Positions 1 through 8,982 of a DNA stretch of 64,000 bases are shown here, in pieces. The stretch comes from Chrysophaeum taylorii (Eukaryota > Sar > Pelagophyceae > Pelagomonadales > Pelagomonadaceae). The stretch lies in assembly GCA_029834535.1 (NCBI GenBank), contig JAQMWT010000191.1, positions 1-64,000 of the forward strand, given 5' to 3'. A model generated the notes under the pieces. It did no database searches. It worked only from the letters and a program-made list of their open reading frames with translations, and had not been told where the DNA came from. Every line of letters starts with the position of its first letter. The first letter of the stretch is position 1. A program made the position numbers and the translations under genes.

Positions 1-233
1 AGCGTGATGGGTCGCACCGGCACTTCCATGTGGACCGCGACCGTCACCATGACGTTGCCTTCGCCGTCGCGCCACGCGCGCCCGCGCGTGCCGCGGCCCG
101 CCGTTTGCCGGGCCGCGCCCACAGCCAACGGCCCGCACCACTCGCGCCTCTGCACGAGCCGTCGCGCCTCGTCCATCGTCGACTCGACAGCGGCGACCCA
201 GTGCCACTCGAGTGCGTGCGCAGCCCCGACCAT
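1..233 (-). CDS. Biotin--protein ligase (BirA/BPL family), N-terminal part, cut by window edge
   Basis: Reading the minus strand from an ATG at 233 gives an open frame to the edge of the window, so the 3' part is missing. The translation has the two early landmarks of the BPL/LplA/LipB catalytic domain: the opening substrate segment 'ESTMDEARRL' at about residues 17-26 and the ATP/biotin loop 'RQTAGRGTRGRAW' at about 48-60, matching the family pattern QTAGRGRRGRxW. It then runs into a strand ending 'GNVMVTVAV', also as in the family. Enzymes of this family attach biotin to carboxylases such as acetyl-CoA carboxylase through biotinyl-AMP. About 77 codons are visible, so organelle targeting and the C-terminal domain cannot be judged. 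The start is the first ATG before the domain and leaves almost no leader, which suggests a cytosolic form or a further upstream exon. Confidence 0.8.
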   Translation of the reverse strand, partial: MVGAAHALEWHWVAAVESTMDEARRLVQRREWCGPLAVGAARQTAGRGTRGRAWRDGEGNVMVTVAVHMEVPVRPIT

Positions 234-409
234 TGCCACAAACCCCCTCATCCTTTTTTACACCACCATAACCCTTAATAATACTTTGGTTTAAAAAATT
301 ATAGCCCTCTCGAAGAGAAATAAAAATCTATGCTGCTAGCCGTTGAAAAATAGCAAACTTCACTGAGGGTTCAAACCCTTTAAAACGGTCCAAAGATCCC
401 AAAAAACCG

Positions 410-811
410 ATGGAAAGCCTCGAAGAAATGATGGCGACGGCTCAGGAACTCACGGACCAACAACGGCGTCTCCTCGAAAAAGAGCGACGCGATCGCGCGA
501 GACACGCGCGGCGGGCGGCCTGCGCGGCGGCCTACGCGGCGGAAGCTGAGAAGCAGCAGAAGCATCGCGACAGCGATGGCCGACCCTTCTTGATGAGAGG
601 GATTAGGCAAGAATCAATAGATTCCAAGAAAAAACAAGCAAGATATGCAAAGAGTGGCAAAAGGGCAATACAAATCCTCGGTACAGAGGTATCCGTGGCA
701 AAACAGGTGGTGGAGGCGTCACCTGTCCAAATTCAAGGTAGCAGGCAGGTAAGCGGGTGGATCGGCGTTACCGCCACAGGGAAAGGACGGAGACTGGCAT
801 GGGTGGGATAA
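410..811 (+). CDS. Hypothetical 133-residue basic/helical protein
   Basis: An ATG-initiated frame encodes a protein whose first 50 residues are a charged helix ('LTDQQRRLLEKERRDRARHA') rich in alanine and arginine. The second half is basic and less structured. No family is recognised. Codon use in the first half resembles the GC-rich host genes, while the second half is AT-richer and less gene-like, so the true gene could end or splice near 590. The stretch 234-409 upstream is AT-rich with no gene seen. The stretch 812-983 downstream holds a (GAAA)n tract at about 897-930. Confidence 0.25.
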   Translation: MESLEEMMATAQELTDQQRRLLEKERRDRARHARRAACAAAYAAEAEKQQKHRDSDGRPFLMRGIRQESIDSKKKQARYAKSGKRAIQILGTEVSVAKQVVEASPVQIQGSRQVSGWIGVTATGKGRRLAWVG

Positions 812-983
812 AGTGAGATACCGCAAGAAGAGACGCGAGAAGTGAGGTGCAGCTCCGAATGAAAGAGAAAGGGAGATGACCGTAGCCGAGTCTGTCAAAA
901 AGAAAGAAAGAAAGAAAGAAAGAAAGAAAAAGAGAGAGAGAACCGCGGCCGCGTCTGTGTCAGGCATGACATCAGGGGGACAA

Positions 984-1909
984 TCACTTTTCGAGGTCTT
1001 CGTCGGTTTTGCCGAGGGCGTCGGCGGGCAATATGACAGCGTGGGAGGCCTGCGCTTTGAAGAGATCTAGAGTCTTTGGGTCCCTGAGGGTGACGGTGGC
1101 GTTCGCGTAGAATCCGACTTCGATGTCTTCTGTCGTGGTGAGGATGTAGGGCTTGTTCGACTTACGCATGACCCTCGTGAGGCCGAGTGCCCAGAAGTGA
1201 TGGCCTTTGTATTTTCCAGAGTAATTGATCGCCGTCGAACCGCTCAGACTCGCTTCGTAGGTGATCCGGAGCTTGAGCGTGCCGCGGGACGCGCTGAGTT
1301 CGGCTATCACAGATTCACCTGGCTCAAGATAGACGCTGACGCCAGTGCTCGCCGAGAGATTGACCTGCTTGCTCTTGCTCTCTCCTTTTCCGAAGCTCTG
1401 CGTAAAAGTCATGCTCGTCTCGCCTTTGCCGCCGGTGCCTAAAAACGACACTCCGTACTCGAACTTCTGACCAATGGAGAGCGAGCTGACGTTGTTCCAG
1501 CTTGTCGTCGTAGTCACCGTGATATCCTGCGAGGCGTTGGCATTGAACGTCCCGGCCTGGGAGCTATCGTTCTTTAGCGTGTTCGTCGCGACGATCACCG
1601 GCTCCGACGTGACGCCCAACACCTCGGACCGTATTGGGCGCAAGTTTGTTTCATCATGACCTGCGACCAGTCGTACCTCTTGTACAGGTCGCCCCATGGC
1701 GTCGGGCTATGTAGGTATGCGTCGTTCGGAGCATGTCCGAAGTAGGTGCCGACCGCTGACTTCAAGTCGTGATCCTCGATCTCGTAGGTCTTTCTCTCCG
1801 TGTCCGTAATGATGTGGGAAATCTGGCCCGCGACCGTCAGCGAAGAATCTTCCGCAGTCGCCGCCGCCGCCTCGATGTTGATCTGCATGCTCATGACTCT
1901 CTCGTGCAC
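984..1909 (-). pseudogene. Fossil aerolysin/ETX-MTX2-type beta-pore-forming protein gene
   Basis: The minus strand encodes a Ser/Thr-rich, alternating-polarity beta protein of the kind seen in the ETX/MTX2 branch of aerolysin-like pore formers. Runs such as 'ITVTTTTSWNNVSSLSIG' and a later 'VYLEPGESVIAELSASRG' match the family's insertion-loop and flanking strands. A shorter N-terminal piece lies upstream at about 1595-1909. The gene looks broken, with about one reading-frame interruption; a splice junction cannot be fully excluded. Its upstream side abuts a Helitron helicase fragment (1938-2139), so it may sit in transposed DNA. Proteins of this type are spread patchily among eukaryotes and are often linked to horizontal transfer. 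The family call is from beta-strand pattern only and is moderately secure. Confidence 0.55.
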
Positions 1910-1937
1910 TTAGACGCGTTCTTCTTTACGAGCCCTT

Positions 1938-2139
1938 CGTTTCGACGGGGCGTGCAATCCCGCTGAAAAAGCGCCGCGGGTTGTGGAAATAGTCTGCGAG
2001 GTCGCCGTAGACAGCCACGAATCGAATCATGTTGATGGAACGGAGTTCCATTGACTCTCGCGCCTACGATCGAATAAATCGAGGGACAAACAAACAAACA
2101 GACAGACAAACATCTGTCGATTAGTAGTTAGGATTATTA
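1938..2139 (-). mobile_element. Helitron (PIF1-like helicase) fragment, copy A
   Basis: The minus strand encodes 'VYGDLADYFHNPRRFF', the block that precedes the conserved 'RAILTPxNxDV' segment in Helitron/PIF1 helicases. The piece is followed, toward 2139, by about 100 bp of non-coding sequence containing a (GACA)n-type tract and ending in 'GTTAGGATTATTA'. The whole 200 bp is repeated in the same orientation at 15728-15950. Because both copies pass directly from helicase C-terminal coding DNA to the same end sequence, they look like deletion derivatives of one Helitron family. Read on the minus strand, the shared end contains a TC after an A, compatible with a Helitron 5' terminus, but this is inference. 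Confidence 0.6.
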
Positions 2140-3751
2140 AATGCTCACGTTGCGTTTTGAAGCTTTAAATATGATACCTCTAGCTTTGTAGAAAGGCTGA
2201 GTCAGCTTGACGTCATCAGCTTTGGTTCGGAATTTGGAGAGAGAAATTCTGACGTTGCAGCAGCACTTTTTTCGGATTCAGGATTCGCATCCTTTGGTTC
2301 TATTCTCGGCTCCTTCTTCTTCTTCTTCTTCTTCTTCTTCTTTTTTTTCCGGAGGACTGCTGCGCCGGTCGTGCGAGGTGGGAACACGTCGCCGAACCTC
2401 TCGCCTTGGGCTACGACGAGCGCCGGGGCACATCGAGACCAGCGGCATTCGTTTGAAAAAAGCCGTCCGCGAAAATCCGTCCGTCCAAACCCTAGCTCGG
2501 CACGTTTGAGGCCGCCCCGCCCGAGCGCCGAGGGCCTTTACTTACTTCGCTGAGCCACGCCGCCAGGACCTTGTTCCGGACCTGGAGTCAGCTTGGTAAG
2601 TAAAGGCTGTCCACCACACTCGGTCGAACACGCGAGACGCATGCCATGCGACCGTTCGAGCTCAACGTCGACGCGCCACTTGTCAAGGCTGTTCTGGCCA
2701 CCGGCACTTGTCGACAGGCCTGGTCCGACTGGCACCGTCTGAACACTCTCGTTGCGCGCGACTGATCGAAGAATCTCCGAGGCGTGACCCTCGATTCGCT
2801 GAATCTCGCGCTCTCCTGGACCACGACACGCATCAGGCGAGTATTCCGACAGCGCGAATGGGATATACCGGCGCAACTGCAATAAAAACGGCGTCTGGCG
2901 CAGTGCCTACGTCGTCATGCAGCAGCGCGAGAGCTTGCCGTGGCCGACCGGCCGAATTCCGTTTCCGGAGGCTACGAACGAGACGTTTTGGACCACAGAC
3001 GGGCGAAAACGAGCCCGCAGCCTTTCGCTAGAGCCAGCGCTTGCGATCCTGCCGGCTCCGGCGCCCGCTCCGGTACCCCCGGTCGTACAGGGCACCGACA
3101 TCGGCCGAGCTCGAAGCCCGCGCCGACGCCCGTCGCCGACGCATCGGTCCGAGACGCGAGCGACGCGTCCAACGAGGCCGAAGCCACGCCGCCGCCTCGC
3201 CAGAAGGATTGAGCGAGTGGCCCGGAAGAAAGATGACGGCTAAAACAGCGACGGAAACGAAATGGACGCGGAGTTGAGTTTGGAGGAGCTGCTGAAAAAG
3301 CGGGTGCGGGATCATGAAGCTGGTGAACTCGCTACGTATGACCGTAAACCGCCTGCATTGCGCGCCGGACGAGAAAGAGGACAAGATCACTGCCCAGCAA
3401 GAGGAAATCCGTACCGTACGCGCCGACCTTGATGCTGTTCGATTCGCGTACCAAAGCACCGATGCTGGAGAAGGAAGAAGACGATGATGCGGCGGAGCTG
3501 ACTTCCCAGCGTCGATTAGAGCCCCTCTCTGGTCACTTATGGCCGTGCGCGAAAAGCTTCCGCGAGGACGACATCGGCGACGCGACGTCCTCGCCGAATT
3601 CTCCATCGAGACTCCCAGCGCACGAGCATTCGGCTTTGATGACGATGTTCCAGGACGCCAACGCGCGCCCGTCCGTCCGTCCGTCTACTGGAAAAAATCA
3701 ACGGATCAGGCGTTAGTTAGCCCTTCTGAATAATAACCCTTCATCCGAAAG
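2140..3751. other. 1.6-kb stretch without a confident gene
   Basis: Several short open frames occur on both strands, but none has a recognisable domain or a consistent frame. Two weak plus-strand signals are a proline-rich segment at about 2917-3243 ('PAPAPAPVPPV') and a short helical, charged peptide at about 3314-3480 ('DEKEDKITAQQEEIRTVRAD'). They may be remains of one degraded gene. The last 60 bp before 3752 probably hold the NAF1 promoter and 5' leader, with nothing distinctive seen. Confidence 0.5.
2311..2345. repeat. (TTC)n microsatellite
   Basis: About eleven TTC units followed by a T-run. It is simple-sequence DNA in a stretch without a confident gene. Confidence 0.9.
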
Positions 3752-4282
3752 ATGGATGGCGAGATCCGAGATATACTCGCGGGAATCGTCGACGTCATAG
3801 CCGAAGATGCGCCGCCGCGAACCGCGCACGAGGTCGTCGAGCTGCCGCCGATCGAGCCGGTCGAGACCCTCGTGGTTGCAGAGGGGCCCTTGTTCCACGT
3901 TGGGGGTGTGTCGACGTGCCTCGACGACGGCCAGCTAGTCGTTCGCGGCCTCGAGAACGGCAAGGCCCTCGTCGAAGGTATCGTGTTGTGCCTCGGCGAC
4001 CGGTCACCCCTGGGGAGGATCTGGGAGGTCTTCGGACCCGTGCGGCATCCCCACTACGTCGTCAGGACGTCGTCGGCAGCTTCCCTCGACCTCGGAACGC
4101 TAGTCTTCGCGCCGCAGACAGAGGCCGCCTTCGTCGACGCGGAATACGTCTCGAAATTGCGCGGAACCGACGCCTCAAACGACCACGACGAGGAGCTCCA
4201 GGACGACACCGACGACGAAACGACTGGCCTCCTCGACGAGGACGGCTTCCTCGTCGAGGATGACGACCACCACGAGAGGTAG
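3752..4282 (+). CDS. NAF1: NAF1-like H/ACA snoRNP assembly factor (Gar1/Naf1 domain)
   Basis: The 176-residue product carries one Gar1/Naf1 beta-barrel at about residues 45-115. Landmarks are 'VRGLENGKALVEGIVLCLGD' followed by 'RSPLGRIWEVFGPVRHPHYV', a close fit to Naf1 (loop 'LxDxTPLGxVxEVFGPVxxPxYxVR'). The C-terminus is acidic (about residues 140-176), as in Naf1 rather than the Gly-Arg-rich tails of Gar1. Naf1 binds the pseudouridine synthase Cbf5/dyskerin during nuclear assembly of H/ACA snoRNPs and is later replaced by Gar1, so it serves rRNA pseudouridylation. The protein is much shorter than animal or yeast Naf1 and keeps mainly the core domain. It stands next to other ribosome-related genes. 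Confidence 0.85.
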   Translation: MDGEIRDILAGIVDVIAEDAPPRTAHEVVELPPIEPVETLVVAEGPLFHVGGVSTCLDDGQLVVRGLENGKALVEGIVLCLGDRSPLGRIWEVFGPVRHPHYVVRTSSAASLDLGTLVFAPQTEAAFVDAEYVSKLRGTDASNDHDEELQDDTDDETTGLLDEDGFLVEDDDHHER

Positions 4283-4402
4283 TGGTCTTCCGTCGGACGC
4301 GGGGATCTGGGATAAAATTACCTCGATCGACGTCATCACTCGGGCAGTGATGACTCGCGCCGGGTGATGTACAACCACGTCGGCTGCTTGAATCACAATT
4401 TT

Positions 4403-5008
4403 CTAAACTTGCACACCCGTCTGTTTGATGCGCGAGGGAAGATTCGGGATCGCGGCGAGCATTTCGGTGACGCGCTCTTTGTTTTTTCCGAGGTCGCTGT
4501 AGCCGTAAATGGAGCCCGAGTGGAGGACGAGGGTTGAGGATCGGTCGTTGATCGGAACAAATTGGACGTTGATGATGTCGGGGAAGCGGAGGAGCGGGGT
4601 GCGCTCGACGTAGACGTAGTGGCGTTTGTGTCGGTCCGAGAGCGTGGGTGCGGCAAAGGCGGGTATCGCGTAGCGTTTCTCGAGCATCGCCTCGAAGCTA
4701 CGCTTAAGTTCGTCGGCGTCGACGGGGAAAACGGGCGCCTGCTGGCGCTTCTCGTCGGTCGTGAATTTCGGGCACCGATCTTTGGGGGCGGCGAGGTACT
4801 CGTTCGGCGACGACCTTGCTTCGAGTGTCTCGAAGTCAACCATGCCCCCCAACCCTGGAATGCCCTTCCCGTAAACGGGCGCGCACATGACGCCAAAGTA
4901 GGTCGCCACCGGCCACGCGACCTTGGCGACGTCGTTCCGCAGTCGGCACAAAGGCCGGAGGGCACCCACGCTCGTCACCAACTGCGCAATCCACGCGCGG
5001 AGCCGCAT
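4403..5008 (-). CDS. DUF1499 family protein
   Basis: The 201-residue product ends in a DUF1499 domain at about residues 75-195. The diagnostic late motif is 'LHSGSIYGYSDLGKNKERV', equivalent to the family's 'xYSxSRxGxSDLGxNrxRv'. The earlier 'PLLRFPDIINVQFVPIND' matches its central strand. The N-terminus has a moderately hydrophobic segment around 'VAWPVATYFGVMCAPVYG', possibly a membrane or targeting stretch. The family's function is unknown; members occur in bacteria and in plastid-bearing eukaryotes. The gene is convergent with NAF1 (gap about 120 bp), and its start is about 150 bp from the 3' end of RIO2. Confidence 0.75.
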   Translation of the reverse strand: MRLRAWIAQLVTSVGALRPLCRLRNDVAKVAWPVATYFGVMCAPVYGKGIPGLGGMVDFETLEARSSPNEYLAAPKDRCPKFTTDEKRQQAPVFPVDADELKRSFEAMLEKRYAIPAFAAPTLSDRHKRHYVYVERTPLLRFPDIINVQFVPINDRSSTLVLHSGSIYGYSDLGKNKERVTEMLAAIPNLPSRIKQTGVQV

Positions 5009-5161
5009 TCTCTTTCGAAAAGCACCTACCTGCTGACGTGGCGACAGTGCTATTTGCCAATAGAAGTCCGTTCGATGTTATTAACGTTTCGGAAAGTGAT
5101 TATGACGTCAACATAATACGTCATACACTTGAAGTAGTCTGTCTGTCTGGTGAGACTGAGA

Positions 5162-6244
5162 CTATCGGGCTGCTGCAGGGAGGGTATTATCGTCGTCGTC
5201 GTCGTCGTCGTCGTCGTCGGAATCCTCCTCCTCCTCCTCCTCCTCTTCCCCCTCCTCTTTGTCGTCGCCACCACCACCAAGGAGGCGCTTGTCACAAGAA
5301 GAGGAGGCGTTGTCGTAGCCCGAGGCCTTGACCTCGAGGTCGATGCGCGGCAAATCCTGCGGTATGCTCGCGAGGTCGTCGTAGGCGTCCGGCTCGTGGT
5401 CGAAGTCATCGAACTTGAGCTTTGACTCGAAAAACTTCAAGAGACCACGAACATCGCGGCGAAAGTATTCGGCCGCGTTGGGGTGGTTGGTGGAGACCAT
5501 CTGCGGAAAGTCGATAAGGGTGACGCGGGGGTCGTCGACGATGAGGTTGAACTCGTTCAAGTCGCAGTGGACGAGACCGCGTCGGGCGAGGTCTCTAGCC
5601 ATGCCGAGGCACGTCTCGAATACCCGGCGGGGGTCTTCGAGGTGGTTGATTTGGTACATGGGATGACCGGGGGCGAGACTCATCACGACGGCGTGGCGGT
5701 TGTGGTCCAGCGGCGCGGGCGTCTGGAAATGCGGCGACAACGCCTCGAGGAACGCCCACTCTCTATTCGCCGCGAGCCGCGACATGTTCAACCAATTGCC
5801 CGCCGAGACGCGGCCATCAAGGTAGTCTCGTTTTGCCTTGACGGCCTTAAAACTCGTCTTCCCGAGGCGGTGGAACTTTATGACGACCGTCGCGCCGTCG
5901 GAGTCGCGGTAGCCTTCGTAGACGTCCGACTCTTTTCCCTCCCCAATCTTCGCCCCCAGGCGGTCAACGGTCCCCCGTCGACACAACGCGTGCAGCGCGA
6001 GCACGTCGTACCCCGTCCACGTCAGACGGTACCCGTCGTACTTGGTCCGATCGTGATAGACGAGCTTGAATCGCAGCAAGGTGTTCAGCAGCTTGTGGGC
6101 GCCTCCGTGCCGCAATCCTGCAATCGAGACCACCAACGGAACGGGCACGGCGTGGTGGTTACGCATACCCAACTCGACGGCCGTCAGCACGCGGAAGTCC
6201 TCGCGGCTCATGTGCCGCATGATCTGAGCATCCAGCTTGCCCAT
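5162..6244 (-). CDS. RIOK2: RIO2 atypical protein kinase/ATPase
   Basis: I chose the ATG at 6244 because the protein then starts '[20 protein letters not shown]', the N-terminal winged-helix start typical of RIO2. That domain covers about residues 1-90. The RIO kinase core follows: the P-loop-like '[12 protein letters not shown]', the lysine in 'VVIKFHRLG', the STSS-region '[20 protein letters not shown]', the catalytic '[13 protein letters not shown]' and the metal-binding 'TLIDFPQM'. A very acidic tail of E and D repeats ends the 360-residue protein. RIO2 acts in late cytoplasmic maturation of the 40S subunit. The gene is divergent from uL23, with 126 bp between the start codons. The same frame stays open well upstream of 6244, but that extension has no family similarity. 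Confidence 0.95.
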   Translation of the reverse strand: MGKLDAQIMRHMSREDFRVLTAVELGMRNHHAVPVPLVVSIAGLRHGGAHKLLNTLLRFKLVYHDRTKYDGYRLTWTGYDVLALHALCRRGTVDRLGAKIGEGKESDVYEGYRDSDGATVVIKFHRLGKTSFKAVKAKRDYLDGRVSAGNWLNMSRLAANREWAFLEALSPHFQTPAPLDHNRHAVVMSLAPGHPMYQINHLEDPRRVFETCLGMARDLARRGLVHCDLNEFNLIVDDPRVTLIDFPQMVSTNHPNAAEYFRRDVRGLLKFFESKLKFDDFDHEPDAYDDLASIPQDLPRIDLEVKASGYDNASSSCDKRLLGGGGDDKEEGEEEEEEEEDSDDDDDDDDDDNTLPAAAR

Positions 6245-6370
6245 CTCGCAATAAGAAATAAAATAGAACCCCCTTTGTTTCGTGTTTCGTGTTTCGGGGG
6301 GTCTTGTTTCGTGTTTCGTTTCACCCCCCCAGTCTACCGATCGCCCGTTCGCCAACAACAAGAAGGAATC
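6245..6370. promoter_or_regulatory. Shared intergenic promoter region, RIO2 / uL23
   Basis: Only 126 bp separate the two divergent start codons. It contains an imperfect tandem of 'TTTCGTGTTTCG'-type units at about 6278-6321 and a C-rich run just after, with no clear TATA box. A single bidirectional promoter for two ribosome-related genes is inferred from spacing alone. Confidence 0.5.
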
Positions 6371-6793
6371 ATGGTGAGCTCGCAGGCTGCCGCCGCCGCG
6401 ACCGCCGTGCGGTCCGGCACGGGAAAGAATATGGTGAAGCGGCGCACCAAGGTGCACTTTTATCGGCCCAAAAGCTTCGAGCCGCCGAAGAACCCAAAGT
6501 ACGCGCGCAAGTCGGTGCCCACGCGCAGCAAGCTCGATAAGTGGCGCGTTATCAAGTACCCCCTGACGACCGAGAGCGCGATGAAGAAGATCGAGGACAA
6601 CAACACCCTCGTCTTCATCGTGGACGTTATTGCCAACAAGCGCCAGATCAAGGAGGCCGTGAAGCAGATGTACGAGATTCAGTGTTCCAAGGTAAACACG
6701 CTCATCCGGCCCGACGGGGCGAAGAAGGCCTACGTCCGCCTCACCCAAGACTACGATGCGCTCGATGTCGCAAATCGCATTGGGATTATTTAA
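6371..6793 (+). CDS. RPL23A: Cytosolic large-subunit ribosomal protein uL23 (RPL23A)
   Basis: The 140-residue product is a complete uL23 of eukaryotic type. It has a basic N-terminal extension ('[20 protein letters not shown]', about residues 20-39), then the globular fold: '[20 protein letters not shown]', '[20 protein letters not shown]', and the terminal '[20 protein letters not shown]' strand and helix. uL23 lies at the polypeptide exit tunnel and binds nascent-chain factors. The ATG at 6371 gives the normal length; an in-frame extension upstream runs antisense to RIO2 and is a chance frame. The stop codon TAA (6791-6793) overlaps the stop of the convergent fusion gene. Confidence 0.97.
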   Translation: MVSSQAAAAATAVRSGTGKNMVKRRTKVHFYRPKSFEPPKNPKYARKSVPTRSKLDKWRVIKYPLTTESAMKKIEDNNTLVFIVDVIANKRQIKEAVKQMYEIQCSKVNTLIRPDGAKKAYVRLTQDYDALDVANRIGII

Positions 6794-8982
6794 GCCGAAG
6801 AAGAAGATGATGATTTTGCTTGTTGCCAGCGGCGTCGTCGGTTGGTAGCTACGCGGATCACGAGAGTCGAGGTGTCGATGAGGTCGTACCGTTTCGCGGA
6901 CCTTTGGGTTTGGAGGTGGATGTCGAGGGCGTCCGCGCGCACGAAGTCTCCCTCGACGAAGCCGAGACGCTTGAGGGCGAGGTAGACGTCTTCTACGTCG
7001 GCGCGCGGGCGTAATACCAGGCAGAGACCGAGGGGGTCGTCCCCCAGGCAGTCCGACTTTAAACTTGGTGGTGATTTGAGGGTGGTGAGGTCGGTCACGG
7101 CATAGGCATAGGTCGGCTGGGCGAGGGCGACGGCCTTCGACAGGACCTCGAGGGTCGTCGACGCACCAAAGGGGCCGCCGTCGCGATAATAGTCCGCCGC
7201 GGCAGTTCTTGCCTCGTCGTCGTCTGACATCATCATCGAGTCGACAATCGCAGAACACGGGAGTGCTGCCGTGTGTTGTCGTTCCATAAAAAAGCGACGC
7301 ACGTTGCGTCGCGCCGAGGGCCGGTCGCACTTGTTCAAGGCGACGACCGTCGGAAACCTCAGCTCCAAGAAGGCGACGACGAGGCGGTGGAGGTCTCGGG
7401 ACGTCCAGGTCGCGACGTTCTCGTCCAGGTCCGCGAGTACCCGCGCGTCCTCGACAATCGCGCTCGAGCAGTGGTAGCCGTGGAATAAGTCGGCTAGCCT
7501 CTTGCGCGCGGCCTCGGTCGAGTGGCGCGCGAGCCGCGCGACGCTATGCCACTTGGCGGCAACGTTTCCGACGATCCATCGGTGAAGCTCGAGTCGCACC
7601 CAGTCGACTTCCTCGCCGATGTCGAAGACCTCCTCGGACGACGCTTCGACGGCGGCGCCCGTCTCGTCGGTCTCGCCCGAGGCATCCACGACGTGGACGA
7701 GGGCGTCGGCGTCGCAGAGATCGTTCAGAAATCGGTTTCCCTTGCCGCGGCCGTCTGCCGCGCCCGGCACGAGGCCCGCGACGTCCTTCAGAAGAACGTC
7801 CATCAGCCGTCGGCGTGTGGTGGGATCGCGGCCGAACTTTCCCGTCGTCAAAGCCCGGGCTCTCGCCGGCTCGGACTCGAGGGGAACCGCGTACAGCGCT
7901 TCGGAGACGTTCGGGTCGATAGTCGTGAACGGATGAGCGGCCGTCTTCGCCGCGAGGGCCCCCGTCTGGCGCGTGACCGCGTTGAAAAACGTCGACTTGC
8001 CTGCTGACGGCTTGCCAACGATCCCGATCTTCACTTCCCAGAGTCCGCGCCGTTTGCGCGGCGGGTTCCGGGCGCGCTCGCGAACGGCCGCCCGGAACCG
8101 GGCTATCCGCGCGGCTTCCGGCTCCTCCACAACCTCCTCCACAACCTCCTCCACAACCTCCTCCTCATCATCATCATCATCATCGAGGTTGGCGAGTCTA
8201 TCGTTGCAGGCGACAACCGCGCCGTAGACCGAGGGCTCGCCCGGAACGAAGGCCTCGATTGCAGCCCTGCGAAGCGCGGCGGGCGACAGGAAAAAATCGC
8301 GAGCTTCGATAGAGAATCTCGGCGCCGACCGCGGGTAGTCTGGCGGGAGCGCGGCAACGAGAATGACCTCGCGGTTGTCCAACCTGACCCGAAACTCGCG
8401 GCCGCGCCGCGAGAAGTCGTCCCCATATATAGCCCCCAACGCCTCGGCTTCCTCGTCTATTTCGCGCCGCGCGAAACTCGAGTACCTGTCCAAATCTCGA
8501 GCCCGCAGCGGCAAGCAATGTCCCTTGTCGTGCACGTACTCCTCGTACTCGAGACCCGCGACAAACCGCCGCGAACTCGCCGCACTAACAGCCTCGTCGG
8601 CCTCTCCAACGACCAGAAGCACGGGACAGCACTTTCCGCTTCCTTCGACGCCCCAGTCCGCGAGGCTCGGCCGTTCGGGGGGGCTCGCGAGGATCGCCCC
8701 CACCCGCACCCGCCCGCTCGCCGCGAGCGCCCCCGCGAGCGACGCCCCGGCAGAGAACCCCACCACCAGGTCGCACTCCCCTATACCCTCGAGAGACGCT
8801 GTGAGGTCACCCTCGATCCACGACAGCCACGTCTCCCCCGTTTCGCCGCACGATATCGCGTGCGGCGCGTCGGGGAACCGCACGCTCGCCCCTTCCTTCC
8901 GGAACCGCGCCTCGAGAGCCCCCACCCGCGCGCGGAACACCTCGCCCGTCTGCCTCGCACCGTGCAAAAACACCACATCCAT
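6790..8982 (-). CDS. Three-part fusion: FSH1-type serine hydrolase, RWD domain, Obg/YchF-type GTPase
   Basis: One uninterrupted frame of 730 residues. Residues 1-165 are an FSH1-family alpha/beta hydrolase: '[13 protein letters not shown]', nucleophile elbow '[13 protein letters not shown]', acid in '[11 protein letters not shown]' and 'HDKGHCLPL', so Ser, Asp and His are all present. Residues about 170-265 are an RWD domain ('[14 protein letters not shown]', then the YPxxxP motif 'YPRSAP'). After an acidic linker with [10 protein letters not shown] repeats, residues about 310-730 form a GTPase of the eukaryotic/archaeal Obg-YchF-like type: G1 '[12 protein letters not shown]', switch region '[12 protein letters not shown]', G3 'DVAGLVPGA' followed by '[12 protein letters not shown]', and G4 'NKCD'. 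The C-terminus resembles the TGS-like end of this group. RWD modules bind partners such as GCN1-type or RWDD1/DRG complexes. Gene fusion is the plain reading; no intron or internal promoter is evident. Confidence 0.85.
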   Translation of the reverse strand: MDVVFLHGARQTGEVFRARVGALEARFRKEGASVRFPDAPHAISCGETGETWLSWIEGDLTASLEGIGECDLVVGFSAGASLAGALAASGRVRVGAILASPPERPSLADWGVEGSGKCCPVLLVVGEADEAVSAASSRRFVAGLEYEEYVHDKGHCLPLRARDLDRYSSFARREIDEEAEALGAIYGDDFSRRGREFRVRLDNREVILVAALPPDYPRSAPRFSIEARDFFLSPAALRRAAIEAFVPGEPSVYGAVVACNDRLANLDDDDDDEEEVVEEVVEEVVEEPEAARIARFRAAVRERARNPPRKRRGLWEVKIGIVGKPSAGKSTFFNAVTRQTGALAAKTAAHPFTTIDPNVSEALYAVPLESEPARARALTTGKFGRDPTTRRRLMDVLLKDVAGLVPGAADGRGKGNRFLNDLCDADALVHVVDASGETDETGAAVEASSEEVFDIGEEVDWVRLELHRWIVGNVAAKWHSVARLARHSTEAARKRLADLFHGYHCSSAIVEDARVLADLDENVATWTSRDLHRLVVAFLELRFPTVVALNKCDRPSARRNVRRFFMERQHTAALPCSAIVDSMMMSDDDEARTAAADYYRDGGPFGASTTLEVLSKAVALAQPTYAYAVTDLTTLKSPPSLKSDCLGDDPLGLCLVLRPRADVEDVYLALKRLGFVEGDFVRADALDIHLQTQRSAKRYDLIDTSTLVIRVATNRRRRWQQAKSSSSSSA

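Noticed and set aside
360-385. GGTTCAAACCC resembling a tRNA T-loop
   Set aside because: No matching acceptor, D-arm or anticodon arm could be folded around it.
5483-6370. Long plus-strand open frame leading into uL23
   Set aside because: It runs antisense over RIO2. Only the part from 6371 resembles uL23, and the rest has no family pattern.
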